A stretch of DNA of 64,000 bases from Sva-07 sp963698565 (GTDB taxonomy: Bacteria > Actinomycetota > Acidimicrobiia > Acidimicrobiales > Ilumatobacteraceae). Below the pieces are notes generated by a model. It was not told the origin of the DNA. It worked only from the letters and a program-made list of their open reading frames with translations, and did not search any database. Shown piece after piece: positions 1-8,458 of the stretch; the stretch's first letter is position 1, and the number at the start of each line of letters is the position of its first letter. The translations under genes were made by a program, and so were the position numbers. The stretch is from NCBI GenBank assembly GCA_963698565.1, contig CAVORH010000002.1, positions 1 to 64,000 of the forward strand, given 5' to 3'.

Positions 1-1312
1 ATGCCGAGTTGCGCGTCGACCGTCCCGACAGCGCGAACCGTGTTCCGATCCCGATCGTCAGGGGCCAGCCGGCGGTGGCGGCCTCGACGACCGACACCCG
101 AGAGGTCGAGTTGCCCTGTCGCGCCGAGCGCAGCGAGAGCAAGCAGGCGAGCGTGACGACCAGCGGAACGATCAGGAGCGACAGGAGCAGCACGAGCGCA
201 TCGAACGACCGGCCCGGCGACGGCTCGACGAAGGCCGCGCTGCCGATCGGGAACCAACGCGACGCCCACCACGCCGACGCAACTCCGAGCAGCACCCCGA
301 TCATCGCCGCCGAGACCGGACCCACGGCGACGGCGAACATCGTCTCTCTCGGCGTGAGCCCGAACGCGCGAAGTACGTCGAGATTCGCGAACGATGCGGC
401 GCAGTACCTCGAAATCGCCACTCCGATCAGCACCATCGCCGCAAGGAACGCGATCAGGGACAGCAACAACAGGACCCTGGCCTCGAACGCGGTGACGTCG
501 CGGGTGTGCCGCGCGTCGTCGTACTGGTTGGCGAACTCGGCATTGTCGATGCCGGTGACGCGTGTGAACTCGCGCTCGAACTCGCCGAGACCGGCCTCGC
601 CGTCGCGGAGCCGGACCAGTGCGTTGACGGAGACCACTCCAGTCGTCCCGACGACGTTGTCCGGATACTGCGCGGCGAGTCCGGGGGAGGGGAACACGCC
701 TCCGAAGGGACTGTCCGATTGGTCGTGGAATCCCGACGTCCGGATGACTCCGACGATGGTTGCGACGACCCGAGGACCACTCGGATCCCCCTCCGTGTCG
801 AGGGTGTCGAGCTGTTCGGCGCTGTAGAGGTGCAGGACGACCGAATCGCCGACGTGTTTGTGGAACGTGTCGACGAACTTCTGTGACACCACCAGCTCGT
901 CGGCCCGGGTCGGGTCGGGGATGCGTCCCTCGAGCACGACGGGACGCTCGAGGGTGCTCAAGATCTGATCGTCGACGAATGGAAACATCATCCCGAGTGC
1001 CGTGGGATCGACTTCGGGTCGATTGCCGATGTCCTCGACGGCGAAACCGGAGACGGCGAACGCCGCGACCGACTCGACCTGCGGCATCGACCGCACCACG
1101 TTCCAGTCGAAGGCGTCGACGTTGAGCAGGACCATCGCCGTGGCCGGGTCGGTGACGGCCATCAGCCGGTCCATAGCGGTGGCTCCGCGCCGTGCGCCGG
1201 CGGAGGTGGCCGCAACCGCCGCGGTGGCGAAGGCGATGAGGAGCAGCAGTCCGACGAGCGCCCGCCATCGAGTACGCCACTCGACCCGGAACCACATCCA
1301 GACGGCGCTCAT
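1..1312 (-). CDS. FtsX-type ABC transporter permease (N-terminal part, runs off the window)
   Basis: Reading leftward from ATG 1312, an open frame continues to the window edge (about 437 residues). It begins MSAVWMWFRVEWRTRWR, followed by a membrane segment near residues 18-38. A long extracytoplasmic MacB-like domain follows, then at least three hydrophobic segments (around VLLLLSLIAFLAAMVLIGV, VAVGPVSAAMIGVLLGV and LVLLLSLLIVPLVVTLACLL). This is the layout of a MacB/FtsX permease with periplasmic domain and terminal TM block. It starts 12 nt after the ATPase gene and should form an exporter with it. The substrate is not evident. The C-terminus lies outside the window. Confidence 0.85.
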   Translation of the reverse strand, partial: MSAVWMWFRVEWRTRWRALVGLLLLIAFATAAVAATSAGARRGATAMDRLMAVTDPATAMVLLNVDAFDWNVVRSMPQVESVAAFAVSGFAVEDIGNRPEVDPTALGMMFPFVDDQILSTLERPVVLEGRIPDPTRADELVVSQKFVDTFHKHVGDSVVLHLYSAEQLDTLDTEGDPSGPRVVATIVGVIRTSGFHDQSDSPFGGVFPSPGLAAQYPDNVVGTTGVVSVNALVRLRDGEAGLGEFEREFTRVTGIDNAEFANQYDDARHTRDVTAFEARVLLLLSLIAFLAAMVLIGVAISRYCAASFANLDVLRAFGLTPRETMFAVAVGPVSAAMIGVLLGVASAWWASRWFPIGSAAFVEPSPGRSFDALVLLLSLLIVPLVVTLACLLSLRSARQGNSTSRVSVVEAATAGWPLTIGIGTRFALSGRSTRNSA

Positions 1313-1324
1313 CCAGTGCGCCTG

Positions 1325-2086
1325 TCAGCGCAATCCGTCGTCGTCGACGCGGCCGTCCTTCATGCGGACGATGCGTTCTGCGGCGTCGGCGACCGGCTGG
1401 TCGTGGGTCACCATCAGGATCGTCTGACCGCCCTGGTGGAGGCGCCGGAACAGTTCGAGGACCTCTTCGCCGCCCTCACTGTCGAGCGCGCCGGTCGGTT
1501 CGTCGGCGAGCACGATCGTCGGCTCGTTGGCCAGGGCCCTTGCGATTGCCAATCGTTGACGCTGACCACCCGAGAGCACGCCGGGTGCCTGCTTCGCCTT
1601 GTCGCCGATGCCGAGCAGATCGAGCAGGTCTCGGGCGCGGGACTCGGCCACCTTGCGTTTGCGGCCGGCGATCACCGCAGGCATCACCACGTTCTCCAGG
1701 ACTGTCATGCCCTCGAGCAGGTTGAAGAACTGGAACACGATGCCGACGTGCTGGCGCCGCATGATGGCGAGTGCGTTCTCGTCCTTTCCGGCCAGTGACT
1801 CTCCGGCGATCACCACCTCGCCTTCGTCGGGAACGTCGAGACCCGCGACGAGGTTCAGCATCGTCGACTTCCCGCACCCCGAGGGGCCCATCACGGCCAC
1901 GAACTCTCCGGAACGAACGGTGAGATCCGCGCCGCGTAGCGCTCGGACGGGAGCGGTGTCCTGCTCGAACGTGCGATAGACGGCGGTGACCTCGACGGCC
2001 GCGCCGGTCGAGGTCGGCTCGGTGGTCGAGGCAGCGACGAGGGGTCCGAGTTGGGCGGGATCGAGCGAGGCGGTCGTGTCGGTCAT
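1325..2086 (-). CDS. ABC transporter ATPase (LolD/MacB type)
   Basis: A 253-residue nucleotide-binding subunit. Walker A GPSGCGKST, Q-loop region FQFFNLLEGMT, signature LSGGQRQR, Walker B IVLADEPTGALDS and the switch histidine in MVTHD are all present. The TGALDS form is typical of the LolD/MacB/FtsE group that partners FtsX permeases. I chose ATG 2086 (MTDTTASLD) because it overlaps the cyclase stop as ATGA, implying translational coupling; the longer upstream frame is out-of-frame read-through of the cyclase. It forms an exporter with the permease just downstream. Confidence 0.9.
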   Translation of the reverse strand: MTDTTASLDPAQLGPLVAASTTEPTSTGAAVEVTAVYRTFEQDTAPVRALRGADLTVRSGEFVAVMGPSGCGKSTMLNLVAGLDVPDEGEVVIAGESLAGKDENALAIMRRQHVGIVFQFFNLLEGMTVLENVVMPAVIAGRKRKVAESRARDLLDLLGIGDKAKQAPGVLSGGQRQRLAIARALANEPTIVLADEPTGALDSEGGEEVLELFRRLHQGGQTILMVTHDQPVADAAERIVRMKDGRVDDDGLR

Positions 2087-2856
2087 GTCGCGGCTCCTTC
2101 GGGATGCAAGACGGGCGGGGTCATGTCGAGTCGGGGGAGGCGGTAGGGAACGACGGGGGTGTCGCGGCCTTTGACGAGTTGAGAGTCGAGTCGCTCGAAC
2201 TCGGCAGGCTGCTCGGTGAGCGCCGTCCACGTCGGTTCGCTCAACACCGTCTGGCCGGGCTCCGCGAACTGCTGGAGTCGCTGACAGAGGTTCACGGCGT
2301 CGCCGACGAGCGTGTACTCGACGCGCTCCTCGCTGCCGAGCAGGGCCGCGGCGACCGTGCCCGTGCTGAGCCCGATCCCGAGCCCGAACGGCGTGCGACC
2401 CTCGGCCGACCACTCGTCGTTGACGGCGTCCTGGTTGCGATGCATCGCCATCGCAGCGGCGAGCGCCCGGTCGGCGTGGTCGGATGTGGCGACCGGCGCG
2501 CCGAAGACCGCCATCACCGCGTCCCCCACGTACTGCATGACGGTCCCTCCCTCGGAAAGAATTGCACGATTCATCTCGGCGCGATGACGGTTGAGCTGTT
2601 GGGCCAGGACCGCGGGGTCGGCATGCTCGGCGATCGTCGTGTACCCGCGGATGTCGCTCATCACGACGGTCACCTCGAGGGTCTCGGTCTCGCCGACCGC
2701 GCGTCCCTCGGCGATGAGTTGGTCGGCGACGCCGGTGGGCAGGAGCCGGCTCAGGCTCTCACCCTGTTCCTCGCGCTCGACGATCGCCCGATGGAGTCGC
2801 CGCAACCGGTCGAGTGCTCCGGCCTCACCGCTCGAGACGCCTTCGGCCAGGTGCAC
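2083..2856 (-). CDS. class III adenylate/guanylate cyclase domain (C-terminal half of a frameshifted response-regulator/cyclase)
   Basis: A class III nucleotide cyclase catalytic domain. Metal-binding aspartates are seen in VVMSDIRGYT and QYVGDAVMAVFG, and the DAVNLCQRL segment supplies the usual Asn/Arg pair. A short coiled stretch (LHRAIVEREEQGESLSRLLP) precedes it, as in many cyclases linked to signalling domains. The frame is open upstream only to a stop at 2902-2904, and the GTG at 2856 has no convincing ribosome site. The frame upstream of it (IDDRVERLF) continues the helix-turn-helix of the response regulator, so this is probably the second half of one receiver-HTH-cyclase protein broken by one extra base near 2893. 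It would make cAMP or cGMP. Confidence 0.8.
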   Translation of the reverse strand: MHLAEGVSSGEAGALDRLRRLHRAIVEREEQGESLSRLLPTGVADQLIAEGRAVGETETLEVTVVMSDIRGYTTIAEHADPAVLAQQLNRHRAEMNRAILSEGGTVMQYVGDAVMAVFGAPVATSDHADRALAAAMAMHRNQDAVNDEWSAEGRTPFGLGIGLSTGTVAAALLGSEERVEYTLVGDAVNLCQRLQQFAEPGQTVLSEPTWTALTEQPAEFERLDSQLVKGRDTPVVPYRLPRLDMTPPVLHPEGAAT

Positions 2857-3430
2857 GAAGAGCCGCTCGACCCGATCGTCGATCGCCGATGGCGGTGGTG
2901 TTCAGCGCGCCGGCGATCGACTTGATCGTGCGGCCGTTGGCGATCATCTCGAGCAATTCGTCGTCGTCGGTGCTCAACCCGCCGGTGCGCCGAACCGGGT
3001 TGATCAGCGCCGACACGATCACCGGATCGAGCATCGAGCCGCCGGTGGCGACCTCGCGGATCGCTCGTGCCAGCTGGTCGCCTTCTGCGATGCGGTCCTT
3101 CAGCAGATAGGCGTACCCGGCGGATCCTTCGGCGAGGAGCGAGACGGCGTACTCCGGGTCGTCGTACTGGCTGAGGATCACGATTCCCGTACCGGGGTGG
3201 CGCTTGCGGATTTCCTTGCAGGCGTCGATGCCCTCCGACTCGAAGTGCGGTGGCATCCGGATGTCGCTGACGACCACGTCGGGATGGGCCTCGATGGCAC
3301 CGGCGACGAGCGTGTCGTAGTCCTCGGCGACGCCGATCACCTCGACGTCGGGGTCGCGCTGGAGCATCGCGCTCACCCCGGCCCGGATGATCGCGCTGTC
3401 GTCGGCGAGGAAGACGGTGATTGCCCCCAT
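2825..3430 (-). CDS. response regulator, receiver domain plus partial HTH (N-terminal half of the frameshifted regulator/cyclase)
   Basis: A CheY-like receiver from ATG 3430 (MGAITVFLADDS): acidic pair ADD, phospho-acceptor Asp in VVVSDIRMPP, Ser/Thr position in ILSQYDD, and conserved Lys in YLLKDRI. A degenerate LuxR-like helix (DDELLEMIANGRTIKSIAG) follows, then the frame turns into Arg-rich non-homologous sequence and stops at 2825. Skipping one base near 2893 gives NTTPSAIDDRVERLF and joins the cyclase frame. ATG 3439 is an alternative start. The gene lies 82 nt downstream of a second regulator on the same strand, and no histidine kinase is adjacent. Confidence 0.8.
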   Translation of the reverse strand: MGAITVFLADDSAIIRAGVSAMLQRDPDVEVIGVAEDYDTLVAGAIEAHPDVVVSDIRMPPHFESEGIDACKEIRKRHPGTGIVILSQYDDPEYAVSLLAEGSAGYAYLLKDRIAEGDQLARAIREVATGGSMLDPVIVSALINPVRRTGGLSTDDDELLEMIANGRTIKSIAGALNTTAIGDRRSGRAALRAPGRRRLER

Positions 3431-3521
3431 GGGAATCATTGTGCGGATCGCAAGCGCCGCCGGCGAGGGCGTCACCCTGCCTCGTCATGGGGGTGCCAGC
3501 CACACCCTCGATGTGTGGGTC

Positions 3522-4190
3522 TCAGGCGTCGCGGTCGGCGAGGTAGAGCAGCACGGCCTTGACCCGACGATGGACGTCGGGCTCCTCACCCAGGCCCAAC
3601 TTGGAGAACAGGGAGTTGATGTGCTTCTCGACGGCACGTTCGGACAACACCAACGAGGCGGCGACCGCGGCGTTGTTCTTGCCCTGGGCGATCTCCGACA
3701 ACACCTCGAGCTCCCGGGGCGTGAGGTGTTCGAGCGGCGAGTGCTTCGTGCGGCTCCGGGCATCGACGAGCGACTCGACGACCTTGGGGTCGATGACCGA
3801 CCCGCCGGTCGTCACCTCGTGGAGTGCCTGGACGAGCTGTTCGACGTCCGACAGGCGCTCCTTGAGCAGATAGGCGCGGCCTTGCGAACCGCCGTCGAGC
3901 AATTGGAGGGCGTACGTCGGCTCGACGTACTGCGAGAGCACGACGACGCCGATCTCCGGGTGGAGCTCGCGGAGGGTGGTGGCGGCCACGATCCCTTCGT
4001 CGCTGTTGTCCGGTGGCATGCGGATGTCGGTGAGCACGGCGTCGGGCAGGTGCGCCTCGACGGCGGCGAGGAGTTCGGGCAGATCGACGCACAGCGCGAC
4101 GATCTCGATGTCGTCCTGCTTCTCGAGCAACCGCTCGATTCCCTCGCGCACCAGGAGTGAATCCTCCGCCACGACGATGCGAACCACCAT
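3522..4190 (-). CDS. NarL/FixJ-family response regulator
   Basis: A 222-residue two-domain regulator. The receiver (about residues 1-125) has AED acidic residues, phospho-acceptor Asp in AVLTDIRMPP and Lys in YLLKERL. A LuxR-type HTH (about 150-215) carries LTPRELEVLSEIAQGKNNAAVA and ERAVEKHINSLFSKLGL. ATG 4190 gives a full receiver with no spare N-terminus. It is the first gene of a minus-strand set with the regulator/cyclase and ABC exporter, so it may control them. Its kinase is not in the window. Confidence 0.9.
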   Translation of the reverse strand: MVVRIVVAEDSLLVREGIERLLEKQDDIEIVALCVDLPELLAAVEAHLPDAVLTDIRMPPDNSDEGIVAATTLRELHPEIGVVVLSQYVEPTYALQLLDGGSQGRAYLLKERLSDVEQLVQALHEVTTGGSVIDPKVVESLVDARSRTKHSPLEHLTPRELEVLSEIAQGKNNAAVAASLVLSERAVEKHINSLFSKLGLGEEPDVHRRVKAVLLYLADRDA

Positions 4191-4342
4191 TGAGCCAGAC
4201 CCTAGTCAGGGCTGAACATCGCCTTGCTGATGTCCTCACCGGCGTCTTACGCCGCTCCCGCATGCTCTTCACCGAGGGTGTTCACGATGAGTGTTGTCAG
4301 CGACGAACCGGTCGCCGACCAACTGTTGAAGGGAACGACACC

Positions 4343-5038
4343 ATGAGCAACGAGACCACCACATCCAAGCCGGGCGGACGCCGGGGATTGACCATCGGAC
4401 TCGCAGGCGGGCTGCTCGCCGGGACGGCAGCAGGACTCGTCTTCGGCGTTCCGGGTCTGTCGAGCGCGTCGTCGGACGCCGCATCGGCGCCGGCTGCCCT
4501 CGTGCAGCAGACCGACGAGACGGACCCGAGCACGGATGCCGTCGATCCTGCCGAAGCTCCCGACGCGCCGGAGATGGGGACACGGCTCCGCGAGGCGCTG
4601 CAGCCACTCGTCGACGACGGCACGATCACCGCAGAGCAGGCCGACGCAGTCACCAGCCAGCTGGTCGAGAATCGGCCCGAGCGCGGCGAGATCGGTGAAG
4701 GTCGTGGGCCCGACGGTCGTCACGGTCGCCCGGGAATGTTCGCTCGCGGCGTGAGCTCGGAGGCGTTGACCGACCTGCTCGGCATCGACGCCCAGGAGCT
4801 GCGCACCCAGCTCCGTGACGGCGCAACCCTGGCCGAGATCGCCACTGCGCAGGGCATCGAGGTGCAGGCTGTCGTCGACGAACTCGTCGGCGAGCTCGAC
4901 GAGCGCCTCACCAATGCGGTCGAGAACGGTCGCATCGACCAGGCCGAGGCCGACGAGAAGCTGGCCGACGCCGAGGCGCGGATCACCGACATGGTGAACA
5001 ACGGCCGCCCCGAGCGCGACGCCCCCGACCAGGACTGA
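4343..5038 (+). CDS. membrane-anchored or secreted protein with helical repeats, function unknown
   Basis: A 231-residue protein from ATG 4343, preceded by a good ribosome site (gaaggga, 9 nt upstream). An N-terminal hydrophobic segment (LTIGLAGGLLAGTAAGLVFG) is a signal or anchor. An acidic low-complexity stretch follows, then helical repeats. LGIDAQELRTQLRDG, ATLAEIATAQGIEVQ and GRIDQAEADEKLADAEARI match a pattern I know from uncharacterised actinobacterial exported proteins. The motif suggests a structural or scaffold role, but no reaction can be assigned. It is divergent from the regulator at 4190. Confidence 0.7.
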   Translation: MSNETTTSKPGGRRGLTIGLAGGLLAGTAAGLVFGVPGLSSASSDAASAPAALVQQTDETDPSTDAVDPAEAPDAPEMGTRLREALQPLVDDGTITAEQADAVTSQLVENRPERGEIGEGRGPDGRHGRPGMFARGVSSEALTDLLGIDAQELRTQLRDGATLAEIATAQGIEVQAVVDELVGELDERLTNAVENGRIDQAEADEKLADAEARITDMVNNGRPERDAPDQD

Positions 5039-5043
5039 CCCCC

Positions 5044-5084
5044 GCAGTGTTACGCCAGGGGTCAGACCCCTGGCGTAACACTGC
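5044..5084. repeat. 41-nt near-perfect palindrome, family A (core GGGGTCAGACCCC)
   Basis: Two perfect 20-bp arms, beginning gcagtgttacgccag, separated by a single a. It lies just after the stop of the secreted protein and before the ABC-F gene. The core is shared with the elements at 43357, 61557 and 22932. No T-run follows, so it is not a textbook intrinsic terminator. Confidence 0.9.
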
Positions 5085-5138
5085 GTCGCGTACGTGGGTG
5101 GACGCCGATCGCGGTGGCGGGCCGTAGCGTCTTCTGAC

Positions 5139-6935
5139 GTGATCTGTGTCGACCTGGCTGGAGTGGGGATGGCCCAACCCGACAAGGTGCTGTTCGAGGA
5201 CGTCGCCGTCACGGTGACGACCGGCGACCGTGTCGCCGTCGTCGGGGTGAACGGGTCCGGCAAGACGACGCTGTTGAAGATCATGACCGGCGTGCTGGCG
5301 CCCGACGAGGGCGAGGTGCGCTTCGGTCGAGGCGTGAGGATCGCCTCGCTGGAACAGGACCCGGTGCTCCCGGTCGGCACCGTTCGCGACTTCCTCGGCG
5401 ACTCGTGGGAGGTGGCGGCCGTGGCCACGAAGCTCGGTGTCCAACCCCTGCTCGATCGGCGCACCGACGAACTCTCCGGAGGCCAGGCGAAGCGGGTTGC
5501 CCTCGCCAGGATGCTCGCCGACGACGAGCACGGCGACCACGACATGGTGGTGCTCGACGAGCCGACGAACCACCTCGACCTCGAAGCGATCGAGTGGCTC
5601 GAGTCGCGCCTCGTGAAGATGAACTCGGCACTCGTGCTCGTCACGCACGACCGGCACGCACTCGACCGGTTGACGACCGCCGTGGGACCGAGCAAGGTCG
5701 TCGAACTCGACGGTGGTCGCTGCTTCGTCCACCAGGCCGCCGCGGGCTCGAGCGCCTACGCGACCTACCTCGACGCCCGGGCGGAACGGATCGACCGTGA
5801 GGCGCAGGAGGAGTCGACGCGCAAGATCCTCGCCCGCAAGGAGCTCGCCTGGCTGCGCCGGGGCGCCCCGGCCCGCTCGACCAAGCCGAAGGCGCGGTTG
5901 CGTTCGGCGAACGAGATCGTCTCGGGCGGGCCGGCGCCGGTCGGTGTGCGTGGCAACGACCTGCAGCTCGGCGGTGGCACGGCTCGCCTCGGCAACCAGG
6001 TGGTCGAGTTGGAGGGCGTCGCCCAACGCTTCGACGTCGGTGCACCCGACGAGCTGACCGTCTTCGAGGACGTCGACCTGCTGATCGAGCCCGGCGCCCG
6101 ACTCGCCGTCGTCGGCCCGAACGGGTCGGGCAAGTCGACCCTGCTCGACATCATCGCCGGTCGCGCCGAGCCGGTGGCCGGCACGGTCAAGCGCGGCAAG
6201 ACGGTCGTCGTCGGCTTCGCCGATCAGCATTCGTCCGACCTCGATCCGAATGCCGTGGTCCGCGAGCTGGTCGCCGGCCCGCACCGCGAGCCCGACCATC
6301 GCGACCGGGCACTGCTCGAGCGGTTCTGGTTCGACAGCACCGCCCAGTACGCGCCCGTGAGGATGCTGTCGGGTGGCGAGCGACGGCGTCTGCAACTGGT
6401 GATGGTGCTGGCGACCGAACCGAACCTGCTGATCCTCGACGAGCCCACCAACGATCTCGATCTCGACACGCTGCGGTCACTGGAGGCGTTCCTCGACGAC
6501 TGGCCGGGCGCCCTCGTGGTCGCGAGCCACGATCGGGCGTTCCTCGACCGGGTCGCCGATCACGTGCTGGCGATCGATCCCGGCGGAACGGTGCGTCGCG
6601 TGCCGGGCGGCGTGTCCGGCTGGCTCGCCGAACGCTCCAACGTGTCTTCCGCGAAGGCCGCGCCCAAGGCGAAGGCTGCGTCGACGGCGAAGGCGGCGCC
6701 GACCACGAAGCCGAAGGGATCGCCCAGCCAGTACACGGTGGGTCGTCAGCTCCGCGAGACCGAGCAGGCGATGGTGAAGGCCCAGAAGCGGGTCGACCAG
6801 CTCACCGAACGTCTCGCATCGGCCACCGATCACACCGAACTGCACGCCCTCGGCTCCGACCTCGCTGCTGCACAGGCCGAGCTCGACACCCTCGAGTCGC
6901 GCTGGCTCGAACTCGCCGAACTCCAATCGACCTGA
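5139..6935 (+). CDS. ABC-F family ATPase (Uup/EttA-like)
   Basis: A 598-residue soluble protein with two ABC cassettes and no membrane domain. Cassette 1 has GVNGSGKTT, LSGGQAKRVALARML and MVVLDEPTNHLDLEAIEW; cassette 2 has GPNGSGKST, LSGGERRRLQLVMVL and LLILDEPTNDLDLDTLRSL. Both end in SHD/THD switch motifs. An Ala/Lys-rich linker and a C-terminal coiled coil (about residues 535-595) resemble the Uup DNA/ribosome-binding tail. ABC-F proteins act on the ribosome as translation or antibiotic-protection factors. The start is GTG 5139 with TAGCGT 8 nt upstream, implying a leaderless transcript. Confidence 0.9.
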   Translation: MICVDLAGVGMAQPDKVLFEDVAVTVTTGDRVAVVGVNGSGKTTLLKIMTGVLAPDEGEVRFGRGVRIASLEQDPVLPVGTVRDFLGDSWEVAAVATKLGVQPLLDRRTDELSGGQAKRVALARMLADDEHGDHDMVVLDEPTNHLDLEAIEWLESRLVKMNSALVLVTHDRHALDRLTTAVGPSKVVELDGGRCFVHQAAAGSSAYATYLDARAERIDREAQEESTRKILARKELAWLRRGAPARSTKPKARLRSANEIVSGGPAPVGVRGNDLQLGGGTARLGNQVVELEGVAQRFDVGAPDELTVFEDVDLLIEPGARLAVVGPNGSGKSTLLDIIAGRAEPVAGTVKRGKTVVVGFADQHSSDLDPNAVVRELVAGPHREPDHRDRALLERFWFDSTAQYAPVRMLSGGERRRLQLVMVLATEPNLLILDEPTNDLDLDTLRSLEAFLDDWPGALVVASHDRAFLDRVADHVLAIDPGGTVRRVPGGVSGWLAERSNVSSAKAAPKAKAASTAKAAPTTKPKGSPSQYTVGRQLRETEQAMVKAQKRVDQLTERLASATDHTELHALGSDLAAAQAELDTLESRWLELAELQST

Positions 6936-6945
6936 CCGATCTGCG

Positions 6946-6992
6946 TTCTCGTGAACCCGTGAGCGCCCAGGGCGCTCACGGGTTCACGAGAA
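6946..6992. repeat. 47-nt perfect palindrome, family B (ttctcgtgaac arms)
   Basis: Perfect 23-bp arms with a 1-nt centre (a, 6969), at the convergent junction between the ABC-F gene and the thioredoxin-fold gene. The outer 11 bases (ttctcgtgaac) recur in the palindrome at 20670-20717. It may act as a bidirectional terminator or a DNA cruciform/protein site. Confidence 0.9.
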
Positions 6993-7008
6993 GCGGTGTG
7001 AGAGGGGG

Positions 7009-8082
7009 TCAGAGCTGCGGGGCGATGACGTAGGCGGCGCCGCCACCCATGCTCAGGAACTCGTCGCTCCACGACGTGCCGTAGACGTCCTGCACCTCTT
7101 GCGCCTTGTCGGAGTCCTCGCCGTCGGCGGTCGACTCCAGGGTCCAGGCCTGGCGCTTGTAGGTCCAGTTCTCGGGGAAGAGCGCATGAGCCTCCTTCCA
7201 CCAGGCGATCGCGGCGTCGTGATCGCCCAGGTCGTGGGCGTGGTGGCCCAGCTCGAAGCACGCGGCCGCCCGGCTGTGGTCGGCCGAGCGTGGCTGCGAC
7301 CGCTCGATCACCTCGTCGGGTGACAGCGCGTACGGGCTGTCGGCGCCACGGTTCGCCCAGTCGACGATCGCTGCCCGGTAGGCCTCGGCGGTGTCCGGCA
7401 TGTTCTTGAACTCGGCCATCACCAGACGCACCCGTTCGGGCAGGTGCTCGGGGATCTCCATCGAGCGCAACGGGCTCACCTGGATCGACGCGCCCTCGGC
7501 CGGGCGGACGAGCGTGCCCGTCTCGTCGATCCACACCGCCATCGGCACGTTGGAGATGCCGAACAGTTCGTCGACGCGGTGGTCGGCGTCGATCAGCGAC
7601 GGATGGGTCGCACCGGCCGCCTCGATCCATGGCGTCGCCTTCGCCGGATCGAAGTCGAGGGCGACGGTGACGACGCTCAGGCCGAGCGGTTCGAGTTCTT
7701 CGTGGAGTGCCTGCCACACGGGCAGGTCGTCACGGCAGCCTCACCACGACGCCCAGGCGACGAGCAGCACCTTGCGGCCGTGCATCGCCGAGAGTTTGAA
7801 CGGGTTGCCGTCGGCGTCGGGGAGTTCGAGGTCGGGCGCCACCGCGGTGGTCAGGGCTCGCCCGCCGCTCTCCGGTCCGAGCGCCCAGACGGCGTGCTGC
7901 TCGTCGTGGACGAGCGCCATGCCGAGGCGTGACGACACCGCTTGCACATCGATCGAGCCCTCGGTGACCGCCCCGGCAGCAGGAACGCAGACGGCGCCCT
8001 TGCACATGCCCTCGGGCTTGGCTGCCCATCCGGTCGCCGCCTCGAAATCGACGGCGGACATGGTCAGGTCGGTGAGCAGCAT
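7009..8082 (-). CDS. thioredoxin-fold (TlpA/AhpC-like) protein, candidate selenoprotein with in-frame UGA
   Basis: Read through the TGA at 7743-7741, the frame gives 357 residues with selenocysteine at position 114: WASW-U-GCRDDLPVW. The expected residue at the active-site spot of a thioredoxin fold (WASWCG...) is Cys. The N-terminal region (TGWAAKPEGMCKGAVCVP) and the downstream half (LSVVTVALDFDP, GISNVPMAVWIDETG with its cis-Pro loop, then a TPR-like C-terminal segment) are continuous and homologous-looking on both sides of the UGA. That argues against two genes. A fitting hairpin lies 14 nt downstream. The role is probably thiol-disulfide or peroxide chemistry. The start is ATG 8082; ATG 8109 is possible. 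If UGA is a true stop, the product ends before its active site. Confidence 0.8.
7710..7740 (-). promoter_or_regulatory. candidate bacterial SECIS hairpin
   Basis: Directly 3' of the UGA on the minus strand, 14 nt lead to a perfect 6-bp stem CCUGCC/GGCAGG (7726-7721 with 7715-7710) and a 5-nt loop CGUGU. The loop starts 20 nt after the UGA and has G in its second position. This fits the published bacterial SECIS description (apical loop 16-37 nt from UGA, G among the first two loop bases). It lies inside the coding sequence, as bacterial SECIS elements do. Confidence 0.65.
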
Positions 8083-8135
8083 CGGGCGATTGTTCCACCT
8101 CGTCGCCATGCGGCACGAAGGGAGGTCGGCGATGG

Positions 8136-8309
8136 TCAGGTGGTGTCGCGAGCTGCTCGTCGCTTTGCCCGAGCGCGGCGCTCGACGACCTCGCTGATGA
8201 CGAGTGTGGCGAGCGCTGCGAGCAGCCCCACGACGATGCCGAACGCCAGCCATCCGACCACGCCGACGGCGATGATGACGACCAGCCAGACGACGTTCCG
8301 CTTCATCAT
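8136..8309 (-). CDS. small membrane protein, unknown
   Basis: A 57-residue protein, MMKRNVVWLVVIIAVGVV onward. Two close hydrophobic stretches cover residues 6-42, followed by a strongly basic tail (ERRARAKRRAARDTT), so the tail should be cytoplasmic. The ribosome site gaagggg sits 8 nt before ATG 8309. It lies 53 nt upstream of the thioredoxin-fold gene on the same strand and may be cotranscribed. No family recognised. Confidence 0.65.
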   Translation of the reverse strand: MMKRNVVWLVVIIAVGVVGWLAFGIVVGLLAALATLVISEVVERRARAKRRAARDTT

Positions 8310-8379
8310 GTCGAGCACCCCTTCGTCATGTCGACGAATCGTGGCATGTCGAGCGCGACCGGTCAGCGATGGTCGGCGG

Positions 8380-8426
8380 GTCTCGGCGGAATCGGTATCG
8401 GCATCTGCGACGGATCCCGCCGAGAC
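8380..8426 (-). terminator. possible hairpin terminator after the pterin dehydratase fusion
   Basis: Ten-base perfect arms gtctcggcgg/ccgccgagac with a 27-nt loop, 32 nt beyond the stop of the minus-strand gene at 8459. There is no T-run, so it is only a weak terminator candidate. Confidence 0.35.
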
Positions 8427-8458
8427 AGGGAGCGCGATCGGGCTCGTGCGGATTCCGC

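Noticed and set aside
4247..5695. Long minus-strand open frame opposite the secreted protein and ABC-F genes
   Set aside because: It is an antisense shadow typical of high-GC DNA; its translation has no domain motifs, while the opposite strand has clear ones.
7009..7719. Separate gene starting at codon MWQALHEELEPLG after the UGA
   Set aside because: It would begin inside a thioredoxin fold, with no ribosome site and without its active site; one recoded gene explains both halves better.
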